Origin: Bacteroidota bacterium
Lineage (GTDB): Bacteria > Bacteroidota > Bacteroidia > Chitinophagales > Chitinophagaceae
NCBI GenBank assembly: GCA_023426425.1
Contig: JAFAAT010000012.1
Span: 1-5,276, forward strand
Direction: 5' to 3'
Length of the DNA stretch: 5,276 bases
Below are positions 1-5,276 of this stretch, piece after piece. The stretch's first letter is position 1. Each line of letters begins with the position of its first letter. The translations under genes and the position numbers were made by a program. Below the pieces are notes generated by a model. That model had not been told where the DNA came from and searched no databases. It saw only the letters and a list, made by a program, of their open reading frames with translations.

Positions 1-192
1 GCTCAGGGGTGTTGCCAGTTCAAGGAAGTTCCGTTCGAAGATATTTCGGGCCACGTTTGCCTCGTCAATGAAAAGATTCCTGTTCTGGAAATAGATGGCC
101 AGGCGAATGACTATACCCAATCCTATCAGCAGCCAGCAGAAAACTGTAGCTATTCGTGGGAGCAAAGGGAGGTATTTACTGTCTTTTTTCAT
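1..192 (-). CDS. Putative GT39-like integral membrane glycosyltransferase, N-terminal part (partial)
   Basis: This is the first 64 residues of a minus-strand gene whose remainder lies beyond position 1. The protein opens with a short basic N-terminus (MKKDSKY), then one hydrophobic segment at about residues 14-34. Next comes the pattern R-L-x-x-Y-x-x-N-R-x-L-F-I-D-E-A at residues 30-45. A first membrane helix followed by an N-R-x-L-W/F-x-D-E-A loop is typical of Bacteroidota proteins annotated as glycosyltransferase family 39 or ArnT/PMT-like GT-C enzymes. These transfer sugars from lipid-linked donors at the outer face of the inner membrane, and the acidic D-E pair (here D43, E44) lies in the first external loop. 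The ATG at 192 directly precedes the basic and hydrophobic start, and no Shine-Dalgarno sequence is visible. The gene diverges from paaZ across 124 bp, with no obvious metabolic link. The family call rests on a short segment, so substrate and exact family stay open. Confidence 0.7.
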   Translation of the reverse strand, partial: MKKDSKYLPLLPRIATVFCWLLIGLGIVIRLAIYFQNRNLFIDEANVARNIFERNFLELATPLS

Positions 193-246
193 TATTTGAC
201 ATTGAACGCTTGCGGAAGCAGAATATACCCGCAACCGGCCTTGGTG

Positions 247-277
247 CAAAAATGAATAAATTGCAGCCTGTTTGCAA
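247..277 (-). promoter_or_regulatory. Possible Bacteroidota-type promoter for the minus-strand membrane protein gene
   Basis: Read on the minus strand, there is a TTG (275-277), then 20 bases, then CATTTTTG (247-254). The Bacteroidota sigma-ABfr consensus is TTG, about 17-23 bases, TAnnTTTG, so the -7 element has one mismatch and the spacing fits. It lies about 55 bp upstream of the ATG at 192. It is a pattern match only, and such matches are common in A/T-rich DNA. Confidence 0.3.
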
Positions 278-299
278 CTAAGCAGACACATAAACTTTA

Positions 300-316
300 A
301 TAATTCAAAGAATTAT
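300..316. promoter_or_regulatory. Perfect inverted repeat abutting the paaZ start codon
   Basis: The arms ATAATTC (300-306) and GAATTAT (310-316) are perfect reverse complements separated by AAA. The right arm ends exactly at the base before the ATG at 317. The sequence could be an operator for a dimeric regulator or a weak RNA hairpin over the ribosome-binding zone. The arms are A/T-rich, so an RNA stem would be unstable, and a protein-binding role is the likelier of the two. The symmetry is directly visible; the function is inferred. Confidence 0.35.
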
Positions 317-2371
317 ATGGCTTTAACACAACTGAAGAACTACGCTGAAGGAAGCTGGGTGACAGCAAAAAAAGAAGGTGATGTGCTTCATAATGCAATC
401 AACGGAGATGCCATCTATACCGCGAGCAGCGAAGGGCTGGATTTTGGTGCAATGATGGATTACGCACGCAGGGTAGGTGGTCCCGCCCTGAGGAAGCTGA
501 CCTTTCATCAGCGTGGCAGAATGCTCAAGGCGCTTGCCATGCATCTGTTGGAACATAAGGAGTATTTCTACAAGATCAGCACTTATACCGGCGCCACCCG
601 TGCCGATAGCTGGGTAGACATAGAAGGGGGTATTGGTAATCTTTTTTCCTACGCCAGTCTACGCAGACAGTTCCCTGATGAGCGGTTCTATGTAGACGGT
701 GAAGCGGCAAAGCTTTCAAAGAACGGAACGTTTATAGGACATCATATTATGGTTCCCCGCGAAGGCGTGGCTATCCACATCAACGCTTTTAACTTTCCCG
801 TCTGGGGCATGCTGGAAAAAATAGCTGTCAACCTGCTTGCCGGTGTGCCAGCCATTGTAAAGCCCGCAACCCTGACTTCTTTCCTCACCGAAGCAGTCTT
901 CGAAGAAATCATCAGGTCTAACATTCTCCCTGAAGGTTCCCTGCAACTGATCTGTGGCTCGGCCCGCGGAATACTTGATACTGTAGAAACACAGGACGTG
1001 GTCACATTCACAGGCTCCGCTGATACAGGCCGCAAGCTGAAATCACATCCCCGGATACTGGCAGAGGCGGTTCCTTTCAATATGGAAGCTGATTCTCTCA
1101 ACTGCTGTGTGCTTGGTCCTGACGTAAGGCCAGGCATGCCGGAGTTTGACATCTTTATCAAAGAAGTGGTGAGGGAGATCACTACCAAAGCCGGACAGAA
1201 ATGTACGGCCATTCGCAGGGTTATTGTACCAGCGGACAGGGTAGAGGATGTACAGATTGCACTGGGCAAGCGCCTGCAACAAACCACCATCGGCGACCCT
1301 TCCAAGGAAGGTGTGCGCATGGGTCCACTCGCTGGAATCTCTCAGCGCAATGAGGTGAGGGAAAAAGTGCAGCTGCTTGCAAAGACTCAGCAGATCGTCA
1401 TCGGAGACCTGGAGAACTTTGAAGTGATCGGTGCAGACAAGGAAAAAGGTGCATTTCTCGCACCAATCGTGTTCCTTAATGATGATCCTTTCCATAAAGT
1501 AGATTGTCACAACGTAGAGGCTTTCGGTCCTGTGGCCACCATCATGCCTTATAAAGAACTGGAAGATGCCATGGAGCTTGCCAAGATGGGCCGCGGTTCA
1601 CTGGTTTGTTCCATCGTAACGCAGGACGATTCTATAGCTACAGATTTTGTATTGGGCACTGCAGTGATGCATGGACGTATTCTGATACTTAATGCCGACT
1701 GCGCCAAAGAAAGCACAGGTCATGGTTCACCATTACCGTTGCTGGTACATGGAGGACCCGGTCGTGCAGGTGGGGGAGAAGAGATGGGAGGTAAGCGTGG
1801 CGTGATGCACTATCTGCAGCGGACTGCTATCCAGGGTTCACCAACCACTATTTCCAGGATCACGAATGTGTACCAGCAAGGTGGCCGTCAGACTGAAACT
1901 GAGGTACATCCTTTCAGAAAACATTTTGAAGACCTGCAGGTAGGCGACACACTCATAACAGCGAAGCACACAGTCACAGAGACCGACATCACCAACTTTG
2001 CCAATGTAAGTGGAGATAATTTCTACGCCCATATGGATGCCACCTCACTGGAAGGAACAATCTTCGAACGCAGGGTAGCACACGGATATTTCATTCTTTC
2101 CAAGGCGGCGGGGTTGTTTGTAGATGCAAAGAAAGGCCCCGTGTTATTGAACTATGGCATTGATGAATGCAGGTTCACTAAACCTGTGTATCCTGGAACG
2201 ACCATTGGTGTAAAACTTACCGTGAAGGAAAAAGTGGACCAGGAGAAAAGGTCTGAAGAAGATATTGCCAAGGGTATTGTGAAATGGCTGGTGGACGTGT
2301 ATGATGAAACCGGGGAGACTGTAGCCATTGCCACCATCCTGACTATGGTGAAAAAGAGAAACCAGGAATAG
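317..2371 (+). CDS. paaZ: Bifunctional PaaZ: oxepin-CoA hydrolase / 3-oxo-5,6-dehydrosuberyl-CoA semialdehyde dehydrogenase
   Basis: This cytoplasmic enzyme opens the oxepin-CoA ring in aerobic phenylacetate degradation. A C-terminal MaoC-like (R)-hydratase domain hydrolyses the ring and an N-terminal NADP-dependent aldehyde dehydrogenase oxidises the reactive aldehyde to 3-oxo-5,6-dehydrosuberyl-CoA. The protein has 684 residues, close to the 681 recalled for E. coli PaaZ. The dehydrogenase spans roughly residues 1-515, with E257 (in MEADSLNCC) and nucleophile C296 (in AGQKCTAI), matching E. coli E256 and C295. The hydratase domain spans roughly 530-684, with D567 and H572 (in SGDNFYAHMD), matching D561 and H566. 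Both active sites appear intact. Two stretches, TGATRADSWVDIEGG and KESTGHGSPLP, are near-identical to E. coli PaaZ. The ATG at 317 (MALTQLKNYAEGSW) matches the family N-terminus; an in-frame TTG at 272 would add 15 unrelated residues. No other ring-degradation gene is visible nearby except the crotonase at 4200. A strong terminator follows. Confidence 0.96.
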   Translation: MALTQLKNYAEGSWVTAKKEGDVLHNAINGDAIYTASSEGLDFGAMMDYARRVGGPALRKLTFHQRGRMLKALAMHLLEHKEYFYKISTYTGATRADSWVDIEGGIGNLFSYASLRRQFPDERFYVDGEAAKLSKNGTFIGHHIMVPREGVAIHINAFNFPVWGMLEKIAVNLLAGVPAIVKPATLTSFLTEAVFEEIIRSNILPEGSLQLICGSARGILDTVETQDVVTFTGSADTGRKLKSHPRILAEAVPFNMEADSLNCCVLGPDVRPGMPEFDIFIKEVVREITTKAGQKCTAIRRVIVPADRVEDVQIALGKRLQQTTIGDPSKEGVRMGPLAGISQRNEVREKVQLLAKTQQIVIGDLENFEVIGADKEKGAFLAPIVFLNDDPFHKVDCHNVEAFGPVATIMPYKELEDAMELAKMGRGSLVCSIVTQDDSIATDFVLGTAVMHGRILILNADCAKESTGHGSPLPLLVHGGPGRAGGGEEMGGKRGVMHYLQRTAIQGSPTTISRITNVYQQGGRQTETEVHPFRKHFEDLQVGDTLITAKHTVTETDITNFANVSGDNFYAHMDATSLEGTIFERRVAHGYFILSKAAGLFVDAKKGPVLLNYGIDECRFTKPVYPGTTIGVKLTVKEKVDQEKRSEEDIAKGIVKWLVDVYDETGETVAIATILTMVKKRNQE

Positions 2372-2391
2372 GTTCGTCACAGCATATTCAT

Positions 2392-2427
2392 AAAAGCTGC
2401 CGGGGTGTTGAGTCACGGCAGCTTTTT
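2392..2427 (+). terminator. Strong intrinsic terminator after paaZ
   Basis: The arms AAAAGCTGCCG (2392-2402) and CGGCAGCTTTT (2416-2426) form a perfect 11-bp stem with a 13-base loop, ending in a T5 run at 2423-2427. It starts 21 bases after the paaZ stop. The A-tract on the left arm means it could also work in the opposite direction. It argues that paaZ transcription mostly ends here rather than continuing into the downstream genes. Confidence 0.85.
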
Positions 2428-2569
2428 GTATTTTGATAGTCTGGTTTCATCTACTAATAGAAGGAATTTCAGACAACGAGATGAAGATAGCCAGACATAT
2501 TTGTAATGTCAGCTCTGATGTACCACTGTATAAACGATATACCTGAACGCTATAGATTACATTGTTGAA
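2428..2569. other. Intergenic leader before the first unrecognised gene
   Basis: This stretch holds no convincing gene; the longest plus-strand ATG frame I found in it, starting at 2481, has only about 21 codons. Two weak signals are visible. CATATTTG at 2496-2503 differs by one base from the Bacteroidota -7 element TAnnTTTG, but no TTG lies at the right distance upstream. GTATA (2528-2532) and TATAC (2538-2542) form a 5-bp inverted repeat around AACGA, 27 bp before the start codon. Because a terminator precedes it, an independent promoter is expected somewhere here, but I cannot place it securely. Confidence 0.3.
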
Positions 2570-3295
2570 ATGAATAAGCTATTCGCAATAACGATTCTCT
2601 TTTTCTGTATTCATTTTTCTATTGTTTGCCAAGGTCAATCTGAAACTTTCACTTCTACTGACGGTAGGCTTAGATTCGATATAGTGCTAGATCAGAAGCA
2701 TTTCTTCATCTTGCTTACCCGCAGCGCTGGCTGTGTCCAATCTGTGCATACTTTATCTTCAGGACAGGTGGTACGCGAAAATGAAAAAGTATTACTTGTT
2801 GACCTTGAGCAGAATTTCGTTCATACTTTCAGGTCACTAGAAGACACACTAGTCGGGGTGAATACATTCGAGTTCCTAAAAGCTGTGGAGTTAAAGAAAG
2901 ATCAATATTATCAGTTACAGATTGCAGAATTAACTGAGATTCACCGAAAAGGAGCAGTTGAGTTCGAGCTGCCGCAAGAGCTACAGCCGATACAGAACTA
3001 TTTTGATTCGTTGGCGTCAAACAGAATTCCCTCTGACACTTCATCTTACATGGGAGCTTGGGGGTCTACATTGCCACCTGGTAAAGGAGACAATTTTTGG
3101 ATCGAGTTTTCGCCTGCGCATTACAAGCTTTACTACTTCGATATAGTTTTATTCACGGGACGATATTACCGGCTAGATGAAACCATATTTTTAGAGACTG
3201 GTATTGGCGGTATAATGTCCTTCACTGTTGATAGGTTTACTCTCGTCCCATTAAAAACGCTGAAATGGCTAAATCTTCGGTTTTTCAAAGTGTGA
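2570..3295 (+). CDS. Hypothetical exported protein, 241 residues
   Basis: I do not recognise this protein. Residues 1-23 form a plausible Sec signal peptide: a lysine at position 3, a hydrophobic core at about 4-19, and a likely signal peptidase cut near Q23 (CQGQ before SET). C20 is not in a convincing lipobox, so a periplasmic or secreted product is more likely than a lipoprotein. The middle (about 30-130) alternates hydrophobic and polar residues in short strand-like blocks. The C-terminal part (about 158-241) is rich in aromatic residues and contains G-R-Y-Y-R-L-D-E-T-I-F-L (197-208) and F-T-V-D-R-F-T-L (218-225). A related pattern occurs in the next gene, which suggests a small beta-barrel or lipocalin-like domain; that fold is inference. 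The ATG at 2570 is chosen because the signal peptide starts there. No Shine-Dalgarno sequence is visible. The gene is A/T-richer than paaZ. The A/T-rich style, ordinary stop and intact frame suggest a real but rapidly evolving gene. Confidence 0.72.
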   Translation: MNKLFAITILFFCIHFSIVCQGQSETFTSTDGRLRFDIVLDQKHFFILLTRSAGCVQSVHTLSSGQVVRENEKVLLVDLEQNFVHTFRSLEDTLVGVNTFEFLKAVELKKDQYYQLQIAELTEIHRKGAVEFELPQELQPIQNYFDSLASNRIPSDTSSYMGAWGSTLPPGKGDNFWIEFSPAHYKLYYFDIVLFTGRYYRLDETIFLETGIGGIMSFTVDRFTLVPLKTLKWLNLRFFKV

Positions 3296-3393
3296 ATAGA
3301 TTGATGATACGGCAGGCTGACAGCACTCCAAGGTTTGTTGATTTAATGCTAACAGGAAATTTGTATGAATTTGCAGTACATTTAATTTTTCCA

Positions 3394-4083
3394 ATGAACT
3401 CTAAAAACCTGACAAAAACACTGCTCTTGTTAGCTCTCATTGTTCAGGGATGCTACGCACAGAAAATTCCAGTTTCAATCCAAGAAAGCTTTGATAATTG
3501 CTACAATGGTAATACTGCAATTGACTCATACTTGAGAATTGATGGCTATTACGTAGATCGAAAGCTAGAACGACATTGCTATGGATACGGTAAGAGCCAG
3601 CATTGTACCGACACAAGCTATACCTACTTTATGTTCTTCGAAGACGGAACCTTCCTGTATAATTTTAGTCCCACATACAACACCAGTGTAGCTGAATATT
3701 TTGCAGCCCCACCTAAGGCTGACCGCAGGGGCAACTATCTGTTTCCCAGCAAATGGGGTATCTATCGCCTGGAAGACGACTCGATTATTATCGTTCAAAC
3801 TATTTACCGGCCTGCCATTCGCCGGTGGCAGAACTTCAATTGGTCTTTTAGGGAAGGTAGGTATAAAATTGTTGATCGATCTACATTGAAAGTTATTTCC
3901 GAAAGAGGGCGCTCTGGTGATGACCGATGGCACTTTGAACACAATGAACAAAATCAACCCCTTCATCTCCCTGCTCAGTTTCATCCATTGCCCGTGAAGC
4001 CTCCTCCGAATAGCTGGTTGAAAGAACACGCAGAGTTTTTTTGTGAGAAGGATTTGGGGTCTGAAGACAAGGCGCCTCAATGA
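3394..4083 (+). CDS. Hypothetical exported protein or lipoprotein, 229 residues
   Basis: I do not recognise this protein. The ATG at 3394 is preferred because it opens a signal peptide (MNSKNLTKT, then a hydrophobic core at about 9-17). An in-frame ATG at 3265 would add 43 residues without export features and overlap the previous gene by 31 bases. Two exits are possible: lipidation at C20 (VQG before C, an imperfect lipobox) or signal peptidase cleavage after Q23 (CYAQ). Other cysteines are at 36, 62, 71 and 217; C62 and C71 could form a disulphide outside the cytoplasm. The core contains Y-F-M-F-F-E-D-G-T-F (78-87), W-G-I-Y-R-L-E-D-D-S-I-I-I (121-133) and Y-K-I-V-D-R-S-T-L (157-165), a strand-rich pattern also seen near the C-terminus of the preceding protein. 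The last 40 or so residues are proline-, histidine- and charge-rich and look disordered. The A/T-rich codon use resembles the preceding gene, 98 bp away, and differs from the flanking catabolic genes. Confidence 0.72.
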   Translation: MNSKNLTKTLLLLALIVQGCYAQKIPVSIQESFDNCYNGNTAIDSYLRIDGYYVDRKLERHCYGYGKSQHCTDTSYTYFMFFEDGTFLYNFSPTYNTSVAEYFAAPPKADRRGNYLFPSKWGIYRLEDDSIIIVQTIYRPAIRRWQNFNWSFREGRYKIVDRSTLKVISERGRSGDDRWHFEHNEQNQPLHLPAQFHPLPVKPPPNSWLKEHAEFFCEKDLGSEDKAPQ

Positions 4084-4170
4084 GTATTCCCAAGTCTTAA
4101 ACACGGAGAAACTTGCATGCGTTCGTCCTTCCTTGACCAATTCCATCATACCAGCTAAAACTTTTTCCCT

Positions 4171-4178
4171 GATATTTG
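4171..4178 (+). promoter_or_regulatory. Weak candidate -7 element before the crotonase gene
   Basis: GATATTTG differs at one base from the Bacteroidota -7 consensus TAnnTTTG and sits 21 bp before the ATG at 4200. I see no TTG at the expected 17-23 base spacing upstream, so the call is weak. The remaining 4084-4170 intergenic sequence shows no hairpin terminator or gene. Confidence 0.15.
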
Positions 4179-4199
4179 CACCGTTAAAGAGCGAAACAC

Positions 4200-4976
4200 A
4201 TGCAACATACAGAGGGATATGTACGTACCGAAATTGAGCACGGCATTGCAACTATTGAATTCTTCCACCCAGCCAGCAACTCCCTGCCCGGAGGCACCCT
4301 TTCCGACCTGGCGAAGACTATAAATGATATCGGTATCGATGATCGTGTGCGGGTACTGATCCTGAAAAGTGCAGGAGACAAAGCTTTTTGCGCAGGTGCT
4401 TCATTCGATGAGCTCATCGCTATCTCCAGTGAAGCAGAGGGCAAGAAGTTCTTCAGCGGCTTCGCCAATGTGATCAACGCCATGCGCAAATGCCATAAGT
4501 TCATCATCGGTCGCATACATGGCAAGGCTGTTGGTGGAGGCGTAGGTCTTGCAGCCGCCGTAGATTATGCCATCGCTACCGAAGAAGCTTCCGTAAAACT
4601 CAGCGAACTGGCAGTAGGCATCGGCCCATTTGTAGTAGGTCCGGCGGTAGAACGCAAGATTGGCTTGTCCTGTTTTTCCCAACTCGCAATAGATGCTACA
4701 GAATGGCGCTCGGCCGAGTGGGCAAAAAAGCACGGCCTGTACTCTGAAATACATGGCTCTGTGGAGGAAATGGACGAGGCCATCAGCAGTCTGGCTACTC
4801 GTCTGTCACATAGCAGTCCGGATGCAATGGCTCAATTAAAAAAAGTATTCTGGCATGGTACCGAACACTGGGATAGCCTGCTTGCAGACAGAGCCGCCGT
4901 AAGTGGTCGCCTGGTACTCAGTGAGTTCACCAGAAATGCCATCAATAAATTCAAGAGCCGACCTGCAAAAAACTAA
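4200..4976 (+). CDS. Enoyl-CoA hydratase/isomerase (crotonase) family protein
   Basis: This is a 258-residue cytoplasmic crotonase-fold protein, normal in length for the family. The oxyanion-hole region K-A-F-C-A-G-A-S-F-D-E-L is at residues 61-72, and the second signature, G-K-A-V-G-G-G-V-G-L-A-A-A-V-D-Y-A-I-A, at 108-126. By spacing from rat mitochondrial enoyl-CoA hydratase, E136 (in KLSELAVGIGP) matches catalytic Glu164, while the Glu144 position is G116. The protein therefore keeps one of the two classical hydratase glutamates, so isomerase, hydrolase or a one-glutamate hydratase are all possible. I recall close relatives in Bacteroidota beside paaZ, variously annotated as enoyl-CoA hydratase or methylglutaconyl-CoA hydratase. 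A role in the beta-oxidation-like lower phenylacetate pathway is plausible but unproven, so I assign no symbol; it does not resemble E. coli PaaG closely. The ATG at 4200 gives the expected short N-terminus, preceded by a weak purine stretch (AAAGAG). A terminator follows at once. Confidence 0.93.
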   Translation: MQHTEGYVRTEIEHGIATIEFFHPASNSLPGGTLSDLAKTINDIGIDDRVRVLILKSAGDKAFCAGASFDELIAISSEAEGKKFFSGFANVINAMRKCHKFIIGRIHGKAVGGGVGLAAAVDYAIATEEASVKLSELAVGIGPFVVGPAVERKIGLSCFSQLAIDATEWRSAEWAKKHGLYSEIHGSVEEMDEAISSLATRLSHSSPDAMAQLKKVFWHGTEHWDSLLADRAAVSGRLVLSEFTRNAINKFKSRPAKN

Positions 4977-4980
4977 GAAT

Positions 4981-5000
4981 GCGCCGAAAGGCGCTTTTTT
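4981..5000 (+). terminator. Compact intrinsic terminator after the crotonase gene
   Basis: GCGCC (4981-4985), a GAAA tetraloop (4986-4989) and GGCGC (4990-4994) form a pure G/C stem capped by a GNRA loop, followed by T6 (4995-5000). It begins four bases after the stop codon, so the crotonase gene ends its transcript. Confidence 0.85.
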
Positions 5001-5025
5001 ATTTCTCCTCTCCACAATGTCAAAG

Positions 5026-5057
5026 TTCAGAGTCTTCACGTTTTTTCATTAACTTTT
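5026..5057 (+). promoter_or_regulatory. Weak candidate promoter for the universal stress protein gene
   Basis: TTC (5026-5028) is followed after 21 bases by TAACTTTT (5050-5057). Against the Bacteroidota consensus TTG, spacer, TAnnTTTG, each element has one mismatch and the spacing fits. It lies between the preceding terminator and the ATG at 5077, where a promoter is needed, but would leave only a short leader. Confidence 0.25.
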
Positions 5058-5076
5058 ACGGCCAAAACTTTACTCC

Positions 5077-5276
5077 ATGCCTCATATTGTTGTTGCTACT
5101 GATTTCTCTGAGGTCGCTGAAAACTCAGTTCAGTACGCGTGTCAGCTCGCTAAGGACTTCAACACGCCTCTTGTTGTGCTCCATGCATTTATTATTCCGG
5201 TCACCTTCAGCGACACACCAATGCCCATAATGCCTGTAGATGAAGGGAGAGAGATAGCTGAGGAACGCCTCTCAGG
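5077..5276 (+). CDS. Universal stress protein, UspA family (partial, N-terminal part)
   Basis: The first 66 complete codons are present and the frame stays open to the window end. The start, MPHIVVATDFSEVAENSVQYA, has the UspA-family first strand and loop: a hydrophobic strand, then V-A-T-D-F-S with D9 at the usual nucleotide-contacting aspartate. A helix with A-x-x-L-A (about 17-26) and a second strand ending in L-V-V-L-H-A (32-37) follow. This is the alpha/beta nucleotide-binding fold; ATP-binding members have a G-x2-G-x9-G-S/T motif near the C-terminus, which is outside the window, so ATP binding cannot be judged. Bacteroidota often encode single-domain (about 140 residue) or tandem-domain (about 280 residue) forms, and this fragment cannot distinguish them. 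The preceding terminator makes it a separate transcription unit from the crotonase gene. The start at 5077 matches the family N-terminus. Confidence 0.88.
   Translation, partial: MPHIVVATDFSEVAENSVQYACQLAKDFNTPLVVLHAFIIPVTFSDTPMPIMPVDEGREIAEERLS

Noticed and set aside
272..316. In-frame TTG upstream extension of paaZ by 15 residues
   Set aside because: The extra residues have no counterpart in PaaZ, while the ATG at 317 gives the family N-terminus and a length close to E. coli PaaZ.
742..1320. Long minus-strand frame inside paaZ (192 codons)
   Set aside because: It lies wholly within the conserved paaZ reading frame and its translation shows no recognisable domain, so it is a shadow.
3265..3393. 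Upstream ATG at 3265 for the second unknown gene
   Set aside because: It overlaps the preceding gene by 31 bases and puts 43 non-hydrophobic residues before a clear signal peptide. The start at 3394 is better.
3200..3393. Possible frameshift joining the two unknown genes into one
   Set aside because: The second protein starts with its own signal peptide, and the frame-shifted bridge after 3295 shows no continuation of the first protein's pattern.
2372..4127. Short direct repeat GTTCGTC at 2372-2378 and 4121-4127 flanking the A/T-rich pair
   Set aside because: Seven bases is expected by chance over this distance. No inverted terminal repeats, transposase or integrase accompany it, so it does not support a mobile element boundary.
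3565..4251. Minus-strand frame of 228 codons across the second unknown gene and the crotonase start
   Set aside because: It runs antisense to two better-supported genes, ends inside a conserved crotonase N-terminus, and shows no family motif. The plus-strand frame has the signal peptide and strand-rich pattern.
4979..5230. Plus-strand ATG frame of 83 codons after the crotonase gene
   Set aside because: It begins in the terminator hairpin and overlaps the universal stress protein gene in another frame; the UspA frame has clear family motifs.

Overview
The window looks like chromosomal DNA of a Bacteroidota bacterium, most plausibly a Chitinophaga-like member of the Chitinophagaceae. The evidence is the protein style of the phenylacetate enzymes, start codons without clear Shine-Dalgarno sequences, A/T-rich leaders, and several near matches to the Bacteroidota promoter element TAnnTTTG. 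The lineage is an inference from recall of families; no search was run.

Layout from left to right. Positions 1-192 (minus strand) hold the N-terminus of a membrane protein resembling GT39-type glycosyltransferases, diverging from the next gene. Positions 317-2371 (plus) hold a complete paaZ for the bifunctional ring-opening enzyme of aerobic phenylacetate degradation, followed by a strong hairpin terminator at 2392-2427. Positions 2570-3295 and 3394-4083 (plus) hold two unrecognised genes for exported proteins, clearly richer in A+T than their neighbours. Positions 4200-4976 (plus) hold a crotonase-family (enoyl-CoA hydratase/isomerase-like) gene of the type often found with paaZ in Bacteroidota, followed by a compact GAAA-loop terminator at 4981-5000. 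Positions 5077-5276 (plus) hold the start of a universal stress protein gene that runs off the window.

Functionally, PaaZ opens the oxepin-CoA ring and oxidises the resulting aldehyde, giving a CoA thioester that enters beta-oxidation-like steps. The downstream crotonase could serve those steps or branched-chain acyl-CoA metabolism. The terminator after paaZ and the two unrelated genes between them mean paaZ and the crotonase gene are probably not one simple operon here.

The least explained part is the pair of exported proteins. They share a short C-terminal beta-rich pattern (G-x-Y-R-L ... V-D-R-x-T-L), which suggests distant paralogy, and they sit as an A+T-rich insert in a G+C-richer catabolic neighbourhood. 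I found no CRISPR array, tRNA, rRNA, recognisable insertion sequence or clear defence system, and nothing that I can defend as a new biological system.
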